Assembly (NCBI GenBank): GCA_016124635.1
Contig: WGNJ01000004.1
Span: forward strand, 124,001 to 188,000
DNA length: 64,000 nucleotides
Direction: 5' to 3'
Origin: Alphaproteobacteria bacterium
GTDB taxonomy: Bacteria > Pseudomonadota > Alphaproteobacteria > Micropepsales > Micropepsaceae
The notes under the pieces are model-generated. The model did not search any database. It was not told the DNA's origin and worked only from the letters and a program-made list of their open reading frames with translations. Of the stretch, positions 1 to 10,370 are shown in pieces; positions within the stretch are counted from its first letter, which is position 1; every line of letters starts with the position of its first letter. Position numbers and translations under genes: made by a program.

Positions 1-1946
1 GGCTTTCCCGTCTGATCGTTCTTGTACTTCGACGCGATATCGAGAAGTCGTTCGGTCGCATCTTCCCGCCGGTTCAGCAGAACGTCTTCGACCGCATCGC
101 GCAGATCGCCCGGAATTTCCTCGTACACCGACAGTTGGCCGGCATTGACGATGCCCATATCCATGCCGGCGCGGATCGCGTGATAGAGGAAAGCCGAGTG
201 CATCGCTTCGCGCACGCGCTCATTACCGCGGAAGGCGAACGAAATGTTCGAGACGCCGCCCGAAACATGCACATGCGGCAACTCGGAGCGGATACGTTTC
301 GCCGCGGCGATAAACGCATTGCCGTAGTCGTTGTGCTCCTCGATGCCGGTCGCGACCGCAAAAATATTGGGATCGAAGATGATATCTTCCGGCGCGAACC
401 CGACTCTGTTCACAAGAATCTCGTAGGAGCGCTTGCAAATCTCGAGCTTGCGCTCCGCCGTGTCGGCCTGCCCCTTCTCGTCGAACGCCATGACCACGAC
501 CGCGGCACCATAGCGCTGCACGAGCTTTGCCTGGGCGACGAACGCCTCCTCCCCCTCCTTCAACGAGATCGAGTTCACGACGGGCTTGCCTTGGACGCAC
601 CGCAAGCCGGCTTCGATGACTTTCCACTTCGACGAGTCGATCATCACCGGCACGCGCGCGATCTCGGGCTCGGCGGCGATGAGATTGAGGAAGCGCTTCA
701 TGGCGGCTTCGCTGTCGAGAAGCCCCTCGTCCATGTTGACGTCAATGATTTGCGCGCCGTTCGCGACCTGGCCGCGCGCAACGTCGAGCGCCTGTTCGTA
801 TTGGTCTTCAGTGATCAGCTTGCGAAACTTGGCGGAACCCGTGACGTTCGTGCGCTCGCCCACATTGACGAAATTCGTCTCCGCCGTCAGCGTGAACGGC
901 TCGAGCCCCGACAACCGCATGTGGCGCGGCATTTCTGGCACCTTGCGCGGGCCGTGGGGCCTCACTGCTTCGACGATCGCTACGATATGATCCGGCGACA
1001 CGCCGCAACAACCGCCGACGATATTGAGCAGCCCGGCTTCCGCAAACTCCCCGAGCGTACGTGCCATGTGCTCCGGCGTATCGTCGTAATCGCCGAAAGC
1101 GTTGGGCAGACCGGCGTTTGGGTGCGTCGAAACAAGCGTATCGGCGACACGCGAAAGATCGGCCACGTATTGGCGCAAGTCCGCGGCGCCGAGCGCACAA
1201 TTCAGCCCAACGGCAAACGGCTTCGCGTGGCGGATCGAATGCCAAAACGCCTCCGTCGTCTGACCGGTCAGCGTGCGGCCCGACTTGTCGGTGATCGTTC
1301 CCGACAGCCACATCGGCAACCGGAAACTGAGCTCTTCGAACAGCGTTTCGGCCGCGAAGATCGCTGCTTTCGCGTTCAGCGTGTCGAAGATCGTCTCTAC
1401 TTGAATGACGTCGACCCCGCCGTCGATCAGCCCACGAATCTGTTCGCGATACGCTTCGGCGAGCTCTTCGAAAGTGATGCTGCGCAGGCCCGGATCGTTG
1501 ACGTCGGGCGACAGCGACGCCGTGCGGTTCGTCGGCCCGATCGACCCGGCGACCCAGCGAGGCCGCTTGTCAGTCGAGAACTTATCCGCACTGGCCCGCG
1601 CGACCTTCGCCGCTTCGAAGTTAATTTCGGCGACGAGATGCTGCGTTCCGTAGTCCGCTTGGCTAACGCGATTGGCGTTGAACGTATTCGTTTGAATGAT
1701 GTCGGAGCCGGCCTTCAAAAACGCGTCGTGCACCTGCGTCAGAGCCGACGGCTTAGTCAACGCCAGAATGTCGAAATTGCCTTTCAGGTCATGCGCATGA
1801 TTGCCGAACCTGTTTCCGCGAAAATCCGCTTCCGTCAGACCGACGCGCTGCAAATAGGCGCCCTTCGCACCGTCGAGAAACAAGATGCGCCCGCGCGCCG
1901 CCGCCTTCAACGCAGTCACTCGGGCTTGTCTCTGCGTCTCGCTCAT
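1..1946 (-). CDS. metH: Methionine synthase, cobalamin-dependent (MetH), N-terminal part, runs off left edge
   Basis: MetH transfers a methyl group from 5-methyltetrahydrofolate to homocysteine through cobalamin in the cytoplasm. About 648 codons are present. The homocysteine-binding barrel shows the zinc ligands: GLNCA near residue 250 and GGCCG near residue 312. The pterin-binding domain follows, and the last visible residues ([14 protein letters not shown]) match the start of the cap/B12 module, so the cobalamin and activation domains lie outside the window. The usual N-terminal DGAMG is DGAKG here. The ATG overlaps the metF stop as ATGA, so the genes are translationally coupled in a sahR-metF-metH operon. 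The frame stays open to base 1; the long opposite-strand open frame here is a shadow. Confidence 0.95.
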   Translation of the reverse strand, partial: MSETQRQARVTALKAAARGRILFLDGAKGAYLQRVGLTEADFRGNRFGNHAHDLKGNFDILALTKPSALTQVHDAFLKAGSDIIQTNTFNANRVSQADYGTQHLVAEINFEAAKVARASADKFSTDKRPRWVAGSIGPTNRTASLSPDVNDPGLRSITFEELAEAYREQIRGLIDGGVDVIQVETIFDTLNAKAAIFAAETLFEELSFRLPMWLSGTITDKSGRTLTGQTTEAFWHSIRHAKPFAVGLNCALGAADLRQYVADLSRVADTLVSTHPNAGLPNAFGDYDDTPEHMARTLGEFAEAGLLNIVGGCCGVSPDHIVAIVEAVRPHGPRKVPEMPRHMRLSGLEPFTLTAETNFVNVGERTNVTGSAKFRKLITEDQYEQALDVARGQVANGAQIIDVNMDEGLLDSEAAMKRFLNLIAAEPEIARVPVMIDSSKWKVIEAGLRCVQGKPVVNSISLKEGEEAFVAQAKLVQRYGAAVVVMAFDEKGQADTAERKLEICKRSYEILVNRVGFAPEDIIFDPNIFAVATGIEEHNDYGNAFIAAAKRIRSELPHVHVSGGVSNISFAFRGNERVREAMHSAFLYHAIRAGMDMGIVNAGQLSVYEEIPGDLRDAVEDVLLNRREDATERLLDIASKYKNDQTGK

Positions 1947-2806
1947 GCAGTTTCCTTCTCGCGCGGCGGACGCACGCCCAATAAGTGACAAATCGCAAAC
2001 GTCAGATCGGCTTGGTTCAACGTATAGAAATGGAAAGAATCGAAGCCGTGCCGGCGCAACCGTTCGACCTGCTCGGACGCGACCGTCGCCGCCATCAATT
2101 TCCTCGTTTCTAGGTCCCCGTCGATGCCGTCGAAACGGTCGGCGAGCCAAGCCGGTATGGTGGCGCCGCACCGCTGCGCCATTCTCAGCACGCCCTTGAA
2201 GTTCGTCGCAGGCATGATGCCCGGCACGATCGGCACACGAATTCCTTCTTTGTACGCGCGGTCGGCGAAGCGCAGCACGACGTCGGTATCGTAAACGAAC
2301 TGGGTGATCGCCCGGGTCGCACCCGCGTCGATCTTTGCTTTCAGAAGCGCGTAATCCGCATCGAGCGAGGTCGACTCCGGATGCTTCTCCGGATAGGCCG
2401 AAACGCTCACCTCGAACGGTGCGATCTGCTTGATCCCGCGGATCAGATCAGGCGTGGACGCATAGCCGTCTTTGTGAGGTTGATAGGGAGCACCAACATC
2501 CGGCATGTCGCCGCGCAAAGCCACGATATGCCGAATGCCGGAGCGCCAATAATCCTCTACGACCTCGTTCACCGCCTCGCGCGACGCGCCGACGCAGGTC
2601 AGATGCGCCGCGGGCGTCAAATCCGTCTCGGCCAAGATCCGCTTCAGCGTCGCGTGCGTGCGCTCCCGCGTCGAGCCGGCCGCACCGTAAGTCACCGAGA
2701 CAAACAGCGGCTTCAGCGGCGCAAGGCGCGCAATCGAGCGCCATAGCGTCTGCTCCATTTCTGAAGTCTTCGGCGGAAAGAATTCGAAGGAGACTGAAAG
2801 GCTCAT
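1943..2806 (-). CDS. metF: Methylenetetrahydrofolate reductase (MetF)
   Basis: MetF reduces 5,10-methylene-THF to 5-methyl-THF with FAD, supplying the methyl donor used by MetH next door. The 287-residue protein starts [13 protein letters not shown], with the family FEFFPPK motif, and carries the [10 protein letters not shown] and ALRGDMP segments typical of the FAD barrel. Length is normal for bacterial MetF. I chose the ATG at 2806 rather than an upstream in-frame codon because it begins the conserved N-terminus and overlaps the stop of the regulator gene as ATGA. The 3' end overlaps the metH ATG in the same way, so three coupled genes form one methyl-cycle operon. Confidence 0.96.
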   Translation of the reverse strand: MSLSVSFEFFPPKTSEMEQTLWRSIARLAPLKPLFVSVTYGAAGSTRERTHATLKRILAETDLTPAAHLTCVGASREAVNEVVEDYWRSGIRHIVALRGDMPDVGAPYQPHKDGYASTPDLIRGIKQIAPFEVSVSAYPEKHPESTSLDADYALLKAKIDAGATRAITQFVYDTDVVLRFADRAYKEGIRVPIVPGIMPATNFKGVLRMAQRCGATIPAWLADRFDGIDGDLETRKLMAATVASEQVERLRRHGFDSFHFYTLNQADLTFAICHLLGVRPPREKETA

Positions 2807-3798
2807 GCCGCTTGCGCCTGCTTTGGCCTGCGCGCTGAGCCGATCGGCGCAGTCGCCATCCACAACATCACAGTGAGTCCCTTCGCACCGCGCGGCGGAA
2901 GCGCGCGCGATTGCATGAGTGCAAGCCCTGCCGCCTTAAACCATTGCGCCGCTTCCTTGTCCGAAAAGCCGAGGCGGCGATGCTGGTGCTGATCGCGCAA
3001 GAACTCGAGCATGTGCGGCGCGAAATCGGCGATGACGATCCGACCACCCGGCATCAAGACGCGCGCCGCTTCGTGGATGGCGGCCGAGGGATCTTCGAGA
3101 TAGTGCAGGACCTGATGGATTGTGACGAGATCGAAGCTCGAATCCGGATATGGGAGTTCGAACAGGTCACCGCGCCGCACCTGAACTTGGCTCAGCCTTG
3201 CCTTCTCGATGCGTGCCCGCGCCAGAGACAGCATCTCGTTGTTGAGATCGATGCCGACCGCACGCCGTGCCCGAGGCGAAACGACTTCAAGGATTCGCCC
3301 GGTGCCCGTGCCGAGGTCGAGATAAGACGAAACCTGTCCGTCGCCCACAAACGACAGCAACGCGTCTTCCACCTCGGCTTCAGGAATATGCAACGCCCGA
3401 AGGCGGTCCCACTCGGCAGCATTCGCTGCGAAGTACGATTGCGCCTCCTCCTCACGCGCGCGCCGCACGGAATCGAGACGCTCAAGATCACGAGCGAGGA
3501 TCGGGTCGCTCCAAGGGATGAGCTCATTGAGCCTGTCGACCAAGGCACGACCCGCCCCGCTCTCGCTGAGGCGATAGAAGACCCAGGTACCTTCGCGAAT
3601 ACGTTCGATGAGCCCGGCATCGCTCATCAGCTTGAGATGACGGCTGACGCGCGGCTGGCTCTGCCGCAAAATCTGTGTGACCTCGCTGACCGTTAGCTCC
3701 GCCTTTGTAAAAAGCGCGAGCAGGCGAAAGCGGGTCTCTTCGCCCGCCGCCCTCAAGCCCGCCAGAATGGTCTCCAGATCCGCCATTTGCTTGCGCAT
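2803..3798 (-). CDS. sahR: ArsR-family regulator fused to SAM-dependent methyltransferase domain (SahR-like)
   Basis: The 331-residue protein has an ArsR winged helix (about residues 1-100; TVSEVTQILRQSQPRVSRHL is the recognition part) followed by a class I methyltransferase-type fold with the SAM/SAH site YLDLGTGTGRILE. In Proteobacteria, SahR proteins of this build sense S-adenosylhomocysteine and repress methionine-cycle genes. The coupled metF and metH support that role. The fold may serve as the ligand sensor and not as an enzyme (inference). A perfect palindrome lies 9 bp upstream of the start and suggests autoregulation of the whole operon. An alternative start is the ATG at 3786. The SahR name rests on architecture and context. 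Confidence 0.85.
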   Translation of the reverse strand: MRKQMADLETILAGLRAAGEETRFRLLALFTKAELTVSEVTQILRQSQPRVSRHLKLMSDAGLIERIREGTWVFYRLSESGAGRALVDRLNELIPWSDPILARDLERLDSVRRAREEEAQSYFAANAAEWDRLRALHIPEAEVEDALLSFVGDGQVSSYLDLGTGTGRILEVVSPRARRAVGIDLNNEMLSLARARIEKARLSQVQVRRGDLFELPYPDSSFDLVTIHQVLHYLEDPSAAIHEAARVLMPGGRIVIADFAPHMLEFLRDQHQHRRLGFSDKEAAQWFKAAGLALMQSRALPPRGAKGLTVMLWMATAPIGSARRPKQAQAA

Positions 3799-3807
3799 CC
3801 CCAGGAC

Positions 3808-3823
3808 ATAAAGATATCTTTAT
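3808..3823. promoter_or_regulatory. Perfect 16-bp palindromic operator, probable SahR site
   Basis: ATAAAGATATCTTTAT is a perfect palindrome lying 9 bp upstream of the regulator ATG. It resembles the AAAGATATCTTT-type sites described for SahR as I recall them. Its position would let the regulator block transcription of sahR-metF-metH. The palindrome is seen directly; the binding partner is inferred. Confidence 0.75.
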
Positions 3824-4084
3824 ATCATTATCTTAGGAAATCTATAGTGTACTTCCGGTCGCAATGGCGTGGCGGGAATACCTCAGGTTGCCGAAACCGC
3901 GACCATCACGTCTTCGTAACCTTATGGGAGCATCTTCAGGTCACGTATAAGTGCGGGGTTCGATGGGCCGACCGCCTGGTTGGGCGTGCGGTGACGTTTG
4001 ACCCGCTTGGGGGTTGGGGCTGTGCCTTGTCTCAGGGCGCTGTCTAAACCAAGTTTGGTTTCTGGTTAGAGGTAGGCGGCGCAT

Positions 4085-4900
4085 ATGTACGCGTTCCGTA
4101 AATGGATGACTGTTGCAGCGGCCGGCGCATTTGCGTTTGGCATCGGTTACGCGCACGCGGCCGAAAACAAATCGGCGCCTGACGCGCCTCCTGTCGTCAC
4201 AACCGATCAAGTTCAGCAAGTGGACGACAACGATCCCTTTGAAGGATCGAACCGTTTTTTCTTCAACGTTAACCAGGCACTCGACAAGGCGCTGCTGCGT
4301 CCCGTCGCCATCGCCTATCACGACGTGCTTCCGGACTTTGCGCGCGATGGCGTCCGCAACTTCCTGAACAACTTGAATTCGCCGGTTATTTTCGCCAACG
4401 ACCTGCTGCAAGGCGAAGGCGATCGCGCCGGCACAACCATGGTTCGTTTTGGCATCAACACGACGATCGGCGTCGCCGGCTTGTTCGATGTCGCATCCGA
4501 CCTCGGCTATCCCTACCACGATGAAGATTTCGGCCAGACGCTGGCCGTGTGGGGCGTGAACGACGGTCCGTATTTCTATTTTCTCGTGCTCGGCCCCTCG
4601 TCTGCACGTGATTTCACGGGGTTCGTCGTTGATCGCGGTCTCGACCCGCTGACTTATGTCGGTTGGGGCGATGACTATGAGTGGGTGCCCATAACCCGCG
4701 CTGTCGTGAACGTCATCGACCTTCGCTCACGCAACATTGAGACGCTGGACGAAATCGAGCGCACCTCGGTGGACTATTACGCGTCGATCCGTAGCCTTTA
4801 TCGGCAATCCAGGGCTGATGCCATCCGCAACGGCAAGCCCTCGACCGACTTGCCCGATTTTGACAATGGCGGCGGCGTGACGACCTCGCCAATAAATTGA
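4085..4900 (+). CDS. mlaA: MlaA/VacJ family outer-membrane lipid asymmetry protein
   Basis: MlaA removes misplaced phospholipids from the outer leaflet of the outer membrane and hands them to MlaC. The 271-residue protein contains DPFEGSNRFFFNVN, RDGVRNFLNNLNSP and DFGQTLAVWGV, all hallmarks of VacJ/MlaA. It starts at an ATG after a GAGGTAGG-like ribosome site. The N-terminus is a signal peptide with an AHA-AE cleavage site, and no lipobox cysteine is present, unlike the enterobacterial lipoprotein. mlaC follows 82 bp downstream on the same strand. The mlaFED transporter genes are not in the window. Confidence 0.93.
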   Translation: MYAFRKWMTVAAAGAFAFGIGYAHAAENKSAPDAPPVVTTDQVQQVDDNDPFEGSNRFFFNVNQALDKALLRPVAIAYHDVLPDFARDGVRNFLNNLNSPVIFANDLLQGEGDRAGTTMVRFGINTTIGVAGLFDVASDLGYPYHDEDFGQTLAVWGVNDGPYFYFLVLGPSSARDFTGFVVDRGLDPLTYVGWGDDYEWVPITRAVVNVIDLRSRNIETLDEIERTSVDYYASIRSLYRQSRADAIRNGKPSTDLPDFDNGGGVTTSPIN

Positions 4901-4982
4901 CAAAATCCACTGCCGCAATAACTGCGCTATACTGATCGGGTAACGGTGCCGCACCGGGCGGCACTCGCCGGGGAGACCTCAC

Positions 4983-5603
4983 ATGAGCCTACGCATGTTC
5001 GGCCGCCTGACCTTAGTCGCTCTTGTTTCGGCCTTCGCTTGGTGTTCTGCGACGCCCGTTGCTCTTGCGAGCCAAGACGCAGAAGCGTTCACGCAGAAAG
5101 TCATCAATCAAGGCCTGGCCATTTTGCGCGACGGTGGCAGTTCGAAGAACTCACGGTTCCACGACTTCATCTTCAAGTATGCGGATGCCAGCAAGGCGGC
5201 GATGTTCACCTTGGGCCCGTACCGCCGCGGCGCGAACAAGGCCGACCTGGATGCCTTCGTAAACGCATATCGCGAGTTCCAGTTCGCCCTCTATGCGCGA
5301 AGCTTGGAGAAGTACAAGGACAAGTCGCTCAAGGTGACCGGCTCCATCGACAACAAGCCCGGCGACGTTACCGTCAACACCGTTGTCCAAGACCCGAATG
5401 GCAGCACGGACAAGGGACTGCGCGTTTCCTTCCGCATGTCCGGTTCAGATGGCAGCTACAAGTTCACGGATGTCCAGATTGAAGGCGCTTGGATTTCACA
5501 GAGTCAGCTCGAGCAGTTCCGTTCGATCTTAGGCCGCAACGGCGGCAACATTGGCGAGCTCACGCAAGAGATAGAAAATCGCACGGAGCACATGAACGAC
5601 TAA
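4983..5603 (+). CDS. mlaC: MlaC/Ttg2D family periplasmic phospholipid carrier
   Basis: MlaC shuttles phospholipid across the periplasm between MlaA and the inner-membrane Mla transporter. The 206-residue protein has a signal peptide ending around VALAS, then the alpha/beta domain with RDGGSSKNSRFHDF, FTLGPYRRGA and the C-terminal WISQSQLEQFRSIL typical of Ttg2D/MlaC. The start ATG follows GGGGAGACC. It lies directly after mlaA and is closed by a strong intrinsic terminator, so mlaA-mlaC is probably one transcript. Confidence 0.92.
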   Translation: MSLRMFGRLTLVALVSAFAWCSATPVALASQDAEAFTQKVINQGLAILRDGGSSKNSRFHDFIFKYADASKAAMFTLGPYRRGANKADLDAFVNAYREFQFALYARSLEKYKDKSLKVTGSIDNKPGDVTVNTVVQDPNGSTDKGLRVSFRMSGSDGSYKFTDVQIEGAWISQSQLEQFRSILGRNGGNIGELTQEIENRTEHMND

Positions 5604-5625
5604 CGCGCGACATCCGCGGACGAAG

Positions 5626-5657
5626 AAAGGGCGCCTCTTCGGCGCCCTTTTTATTTT
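5626..5657 (+). terminator. Intrinsic terminator after mlaC
   Basis: A perfect 10-bp stem (AAAGGGCGCC / GGCGCCCTTT) with the 5-nt loop TCTTC is followed by TTATTTT. It begins 22 bp after the mlaC stop and separates mlaC from the convergent ettA gene. Confidence 0.9.
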
Positions 5658-5663
5658 CCAAGC

Positions 5664-7322
5664 CTAGTTGCGCACCAATTTCTTGTACTTGATGCGGTGC
5701 GGTACCAGCGCGTCGTCGCCGAGCCGCCGCTTGCGATCCGCCTCGTAGTCCGCGTAGTTGCCTTCGAACCACTCGACGTGGCTGTCGCCCTCGAACGCCA
5801 AGATGTGCGTCGCGATACGATCTAGGAACCAGCGGTCGTGGCTGATGATGACCGCGCAGCCGGCAAAATCGTTGAGGGCGTCTTCAAGGGCGCGCAGCGT
5901 CTCGACGTCGAGGTCGTTGGTGGGTTCGTCGAGCAACAGCAGATTTCCGCCCGACTTCAGCATTTTGGCCAAATGAACCCGGTTCCGCTCGCCGCCGGAG
6001 AGCTGCGAGGTCTTCTTCTGCTGATCCGTGCCTTTGAAGTTGAACGCTGAGACGTAGGCACGGCTCGGAACTTGCCGCTTGCCGAGCTCGATGACGTCGA
6101 GCCCTCCGGAAATCTCTTCCCACACCGTCTTCTTGGGATCGAGGCTGTCGCGCGACTGATCGACATAGGACATCATCACCGTGTCGCCGACCTTCAGCGA
6201 TCCGCCATCGGGCTTTTCCTGTCCCGTGATCATCCGAAAGAGCGTCGTCTTGCCGGCGCCGTTCGGTCCGATGACGCCGACGATGCCTCCGGGCGGCAGC
6301 TTGAAGTCCAACTCGTCGATCAACAACCGGTCGCCGTAGCCCTTGTTGACATGGTCTGCCTCGACGACTGTGGAGCCAAGTCGCGGACCCGCCGGGATGA
6401 CGATCGCACCGGCCTCGTACTTGTTCGAGTTCGCCGCGCTCAGCAGATCCTCATAGGCTTTGATGCGCGCCTTGGACTTGGCTTGACGAGCCTTCGGACT
6501 CGCCTGAATCCACTCGCGTTCCCGCGCCAAAGTCTTGAGCCGCGCTTCCTCGCCCTTCGCCTCGACGAACAGACGCTTTTCTTTCTGCTCCAGCCACGAG
6601 GAATAATTGCCTTCGTAGGGAATCCCCTGCCCGCGATCGAGTTCGAGGATCCAGCCCGTCACGTCGTCCAGAAAGTACCGATCGTGCGTCACCAGCACGA
6701 CCGTGCCCTTGTAGTCCTGCAAATGGTTTTGCAACCAGGCAACCGACTCCGCGTCCAGATGGTTCGTAGGCTCATCGAGCAGCAATAGGTCCGGCGCCTC
6801 GAGCAGGAGGCGGCAAAGCGCAACGCGACGCCTCTCACCACCCGAAAGCGTGTCGACCGCCGAATCCGCCGGCGGGCACCGCAAGGCGTCCAACGCCTGC
6901 TCGATCTGGCTCTCGAGATCCCAGAGATTTTGCGCGTCGATCTGATCCTGCAGCTTCGCCATCTCATCGGCGGTCTCGTCCGAGTAATTGGCGGCGATCT
7001 CGTTGTAGCGATCGACAATGGCCTTCTTGTCGGCAACCGCCTCCATCACGTTCCCAAGCACGTCTTTGCTCGGATCCAGCGTCGGCTCCTGCGGCAAATA
7101 GCCGACCTTGGCGCCCTCGGCGGCCCAGGCCTCACCGGAGAATTCCTTGTCGATTCCGGCCATGATCTTGAGGAGTGTCGACTTGCCGGCGCCGTTCAGG
7201 CCAATCACGCCGATCTTCGCCCCCGGAAAGAACGAAAGATAAATGTCCTTCAGAACCTGCTTGCCGCCCGCATAGCTCTTGGCGAGGTTCTTCATCACGT
7301 AAACATATTGATAGGAGGCCAT
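5664..7322 (-). CDS. ettA: Energy-dependent translational throttle protein EttA (ABC-F ATPase)
   Basis: EttA binds the ribosomal E site and gates entry into the elongation cycle according to ATP/ADP. The 552-residue protein has two ABC domains and no membrane segment: Walker [10 protein letters not shown], signature LSGGERRR and [11 protein letters not shown] in the first half; [17 protein letters not shown] and [11 protein letters not shown] in the second. The arm insertion follows the first Walker A, and the C-terminus ends IKYKKLVRN. This length and the short C-terminus fit EttA better than Uup or YheS. It stands alone on the minus strand. Confidence 0.96.
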   Translation of the reverse strand: MASYQYVYVMKNLAKSYAGGKQVLKDIYLSFFPGAKIGVIGLNGAGKSTLLKIMAGIDKEFSGEAWAAEGAKVGYLPQEPTLDPSKDVLGNVMEAVADKKAIVDRYNEIAANYSDETADEMAKLQDQIDAQNLWDLESQIEQALDALRCPPADSAVDTLSGGERRRVALCRLLLEAPDLLLLDEPTNHLDAESVAWLQNHLQDYKGTVVLVTHDRYFLDDVTGWILELDRGQGIPYEGNYSSWLEQKEKRLFVEAKGEEARLKTLAREREWIQASPKARQAKSKARIKAYEDLLSAANSNKYEAGAIVIPAGPRLGSTVVEADHVNKGYGDRLLIDELDFKLPPGGIVGVIGPNGAGKTTLFRMITGQEKPDGGSLKVGDTVMMSYVDQSRDSLDPKKTVWEEISGGLDVIELGKRQVPSRAYVSAFNFKGTDQQKKTSQLSGGERNRVHLAKMLKSGGNLLLLDEPTNDLDVETLRALEDALNDFAGCAVIISHDRWFLDRIATHILAFEGDSHVEWFEGNYADYEADRKRRLGDDALVPHRIKYKKLVRN

Positions 7323-7474
7323 CGACCGCCCGCTCCGCTGCGTTTGCTAATGTGGCGAAAGTGGCGCGGGTTCTATCGGAGGCAAGGGGGTATCGCAAGC
7401 ACTTGGGGCTCTGTGCGCCTTGCTGGCAACCCGCTCGGCGCTTACTCTGCGGCCACGAGGCCGGGGGCGTCACA

Positions 7475-7948
7475 ATGAGTTATGTCAGTCGGACTTTGGG
7501 ATCGAAGGAACGGATCCTCTACAGCACGGGCTATCATTGGCTCTATTGGCTCTGGGCGGCAATTCTGATCGTACCGTCCGCTGCTGTCGCGATAGGCGGC
7601 TATCCGTACAGCATGCTCAGCATTGTTCTGTTGGTCATCGGGCTGTTCATCCTGCCGTTCGGCCTGACAAATCTGATACGCGCGTGGGCGACGGAAATCG
7701 CCGTCACGACGGACCGCTTCATCCGCAAGACCGGGTTCGTCGCAATCAAGAGCGAAGAAGTGAGCCTCGACAAGATCGAGGAAGTCACCGTCGATCAGTC
7801 AATTCTCGGTCGCATTTTTGGCTACGGCAATGTGCAGGTTCACGGCACCGGCATGGGCGACATCAGGTGCCGAATGGTCGATAGCCCGATCTATTTGCGG
7901 CGGCAGATTCAAACCGCGCGTGAGGGATTGAAGAGCAAGACCGAGTGA
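7475..7948 (+). CDS. PH-domain (bPH2) membrane protein
   Basis: A 157-residue protein with two N-terminal membrane segments (about residues 22-42 and 48-68) followed by a bacterial PH-like domain containing VTTDRFIRKTGFVAIKSEEV and LDKIEEVTVDQSILGRIFGYG, the signature of YdbS/YdbT-type bPH2 proteins. The start ATG at 7475 precedes MSYVSRTLGSKE; the upstream in-frame extension overlaps the ettA 5' region and is not conserved-looking. Function of these proteins is not established. Divergent from ettA and convergent with the protease gene downstream. Confidence 0.85.
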   Translation: MSYVSRTLGSKERILYSTGYHWLYWLWAAILIVPSAAVAIGGYPYSMLSIVLLVIGLFILPFGLTNLIRAWATEIAVTTDRFIRKTGFVAIKSEEVSLDKIEEVTVDQSILGRIFGYGNVQVHGTGMGDIRCRMVDSPIYLRRQIQTAREGLKSKTE

Positions 7949-7961
7949 TACGGCCGCCGAA

Positions 7962-10370
7962 TCACCAGTTCGCCCTCAGCATTGCGAACGCGGCGATGCC
8001 GTCCCTGCCCGCTTCGCCCGCGACATCCTGCTGATACAACGTGCTGCCCTGCAAGGTCACGCCTTGGCCGAGGAGCGTCGCGTAGCCGATTTCGTAGTTC
8101 GTCTCCGGCGTTGCGCTGGCGAGAGCCACCCGCTCCGTCGAATAGACGATCTCACGATTCTCGGTTACGCCCGTCGATAGGGTCATCAAGGCCGACCCGC
8201 GCGTAACATGAAGCGGCCGCGACACGGCGAAACCAAGCGAGTCGCCGTCCCAAAGGACACCAAGCTTGGACATCGCAACGCCGTAAGCGGAGCTGTCGAT
8301 CTGCGACACGCCTTGGAAGAGGCTGCCGACGCTCGGCGACGCGTTCGTTGTGCCCTGGCTCCACGACGCCGACGCCACCCAGTCGTCGCCAAGATTGACC
8401 CGCGCCCCGACGCCGACCGATTTCGTTTCGGCATTGCCGATGAGTGCGAGCGCGCCGGCCTCGCTCGAGCCCAGAATGCTGTTCTGCTCCTGCGTATGGT
8501 CGGCATTGAGCCCGACAATCGCCCATGGAGCGACCTGCCAGCTCAGCGCGACTGAGGTATTCGACGCCGAGCGCAAGTGCGCCGGATCGCTGTTCGCCAG
8601 GTCGACCAGTTCCTGCACGGACAAAACGCCGTCATTGAAGGGCGAGTTTGCGTCGGCCCTCTGCTCCGCATGGCCGAGCGCGAGAGAGACGCCGTCGCCA
8701 AGCTCGAAACTGCTTGCGGCGTAGTCCGCCTCGCTGGTGAGTGCGAGATAGGGTGAATTCAGTGCGCTGGCGGATACGAACAGTCCATCATAAGCCTCGC
8801 TCGACGCCAGCCCAAGCTTGTCGAAATGCGTCCCGAACATCGCATTGTGGCCCATTGCGAGAGTAGTACCCTCACCGAAGCGCGCAGTGACGACGACGTC
8901 TTGCAATTCGATCTGGGGCGTATCGGCAAAGCCTGCTGTCTCGATCGCGCTTGCCGGGTCGTCCGCAACGAAACCCGAAACCGCATAACCATCGCCGAAT
9001 GCACTCACGCCGCGCGACGAATGTCCGACACTCGCCACGACGCCTGAGAGGCTGACATCTCCGCTGGCGACCGACCTCGTGACATCGGTGTGGAAGTCGC
9101 GGCCGTATGCATCGAAGAACACCGCACTCTTTGCGATATTCGAGTGACGTACGCCATATCCGATCGGACCGCTGAGTGAGCTGATGCCCAGCTGACCCGA
9201 TGAAACGTAGCTGTTGGTGGTCACGCCTGACGTTGCAATGGAAGCGCCGCCCAGTGGCTGCAAGGCCGCCCCCGGATTGACGAGCCCATGCCCGTAGACC
9301 TTGTCGACCCCGCGAGATCCGAGATCGGTCGCCGAATTGAGCAAGATCGAAACCACCTGCTGCGGCGTCAAATACGGTGCGGCGCTCAATACCAATGCGG
9401 CCGCACCGGCGACATATGGCGTCGCCATCGACGTACCCGACAGTCGTGCATACGTATCGTCGGGGTAAGTCGAATAGATGTTACGCCCTGGCGCGACCAA
9501 GAAGACGTCTTTGAAACAGACCTGGCCTCCACCTGTCGACGTGCAGCCGCCATTGCCTGGGGTCTGCGAAAAGTTTGAGATCCGGTTGTTGGCGTCGACG
9601 GACCCCACAATGATCATGCTGCCGACGACGTCGGCAGCGGTCGCGTAGGCGGCAGGATAGGCCGGAGGCAAGCGTTTGCCGCCGTTGCCTGCAGCAGCCA
9701 CGATAACTGCCGTCGGCGCCGCTCCCTGCAAGGCCGTAAGGAGCACCGGGGATGACGACGATCCGCCAATGCTCATATTGATGACGTCGGCTCCGTGCGT
9801 GGCCGCGTAGGTGATCCCAGCTGCGACATCATCGAACGAACCGTTGCCACGTGCGTCCAACACTTTTACGGGCAGGAGGCTCGCACCGGGAGCGACGCCG
9901 GTCGCGCCAACGCCGTCATTTGCTGCGCCGACGATGCCGGCGACATGTGTGCCATGTCCGTTGTTGTCGGCGCCCAGAGCGGCATCGCCAGCGCATTTGG
10001 TCGATGGATCGCCGATACACGTCCCGGGCAAAACCCGGCCCGAAAATTCCGGATGATCGAGATCGATACCCGTATCGATGAATGCGACGACGACGCCCTC
10101 GCCGGTCTCAGAAATCGTCAGCGCAGGCGTCGGAGTCGTCGTCGAAGGGCTGCTCGACCGCCGCTGCCGCCCGAGCACACCGATATCGACATACTCTTGT
10201 TGCGCCGCAGCCTCATCCGCAGCCTCTCGCGCGGCCACGCCGTAGACCCATCCGTCTGCCGACTTGTCGCGCTCGGCCGCCAGGCAGGCAACAGGAACCG
10301 CACCAAGGCAAAGCGAAAGCAAGGCGATCCCGGCGGCCGGTGGCAGTTGGAGAGAATCCGTGCGCAACAT
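7962..10370 (-). CDS. Secreted S8 subtilisin-like serine protease with C-terminal barrel-like domain
   Basis: The protein of about 802 residues has a signal peptide, a short propeptide-like segment and an S8 peptidase domain. The catalytic triad is intact: Asp in AFIDTGID (about 99), His in NGHGTHVAG (about 139) and Ser in SGTSMATPYVAG (about 315). Residues from about 380 on are Gly/Ser/Ala-rich beta-strand repeats, and the protein ends FAMLRANW with a terminal aromatic residue, as in autotransporter/outer-membrane barrels. I chose the ATG at 10370 because GGAGG lies 5 nt upstream; an in-frame ATG exists at 10382. Whether the passenger is released or stays on the surface is unknown. Confidence 0.88.
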   Translation of the reverse strand: MLRTDSLQLPPAAGIALLSLCLGAVPVACLAAERDKSADGWVYGVAAREAADEAAAQQEYVDIGVLGRQRRSSSPSTTTPTPALTISETGEGVVVAFIDTGIDLDHPEFSGRVLPGTCIGDPSTKCAGDAALGADNNGHGTHVAGIVGAANDGVGATGVAPGASLLPVKVLDARGNGSFDDVAAGITYAATHGADVINMSIGGSSSSPVLLTALQGAAPTAVIVAAAGNGGKRLPPAYPAAYATAADVVGSMIIVGSVDANNRISNFSQTPGNGGCTSTGGGQVCFKDVFLVAPGRNIYSTYPDDTYARLSGTSMATPYVAGAAALVLSAAPYLTPQQVVSILLNSATDLGSRGVDKVYGHGLVNPGAALQPLGGASIATSGVTTNSYVSSGQLGISSLSGPIGYGVRHSNIAKSAVFFDAYGRDFHTDVTRSVASGDVSLSGVVASVGHSSRGVSAFGDGYAVSGFVADDPASAIETAGFADTPQIELQDVVVTARFGEGTTLAMGHNAMFGTHFDKLGLASSEAYDGLFVSASALNSPYLALTSEADYAASSFELGDGVSLALGHAEQRADANSPFNDGVLSVQELVDLANSDPAHLRSASNTSVALSWQVAPWAIVGLNADHTQEQNSILGSSEAGALALIGNAETKSVGVGARVNLGDDWVASASWSQGTTNASPSVGSLFQGVSQIDSSAYGVAMSKLGVLWDGDSLGFAVSRPLHVTRGSALMTLSTGVTENREIVYSTERVALASATPETNYEIGYATLLGQGVTLQGSTLYQQDVAGEAGRDGIAAFAMLRANW

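Noticed and set aside
135..1988. Long open frame of about 617 codons on the plus strand opposite metH
   Set aside because: Its translation is Arg/His-rich with no domain pattern, while the minus strand encodes continuous, recognisable MetH with both zinc motifs.
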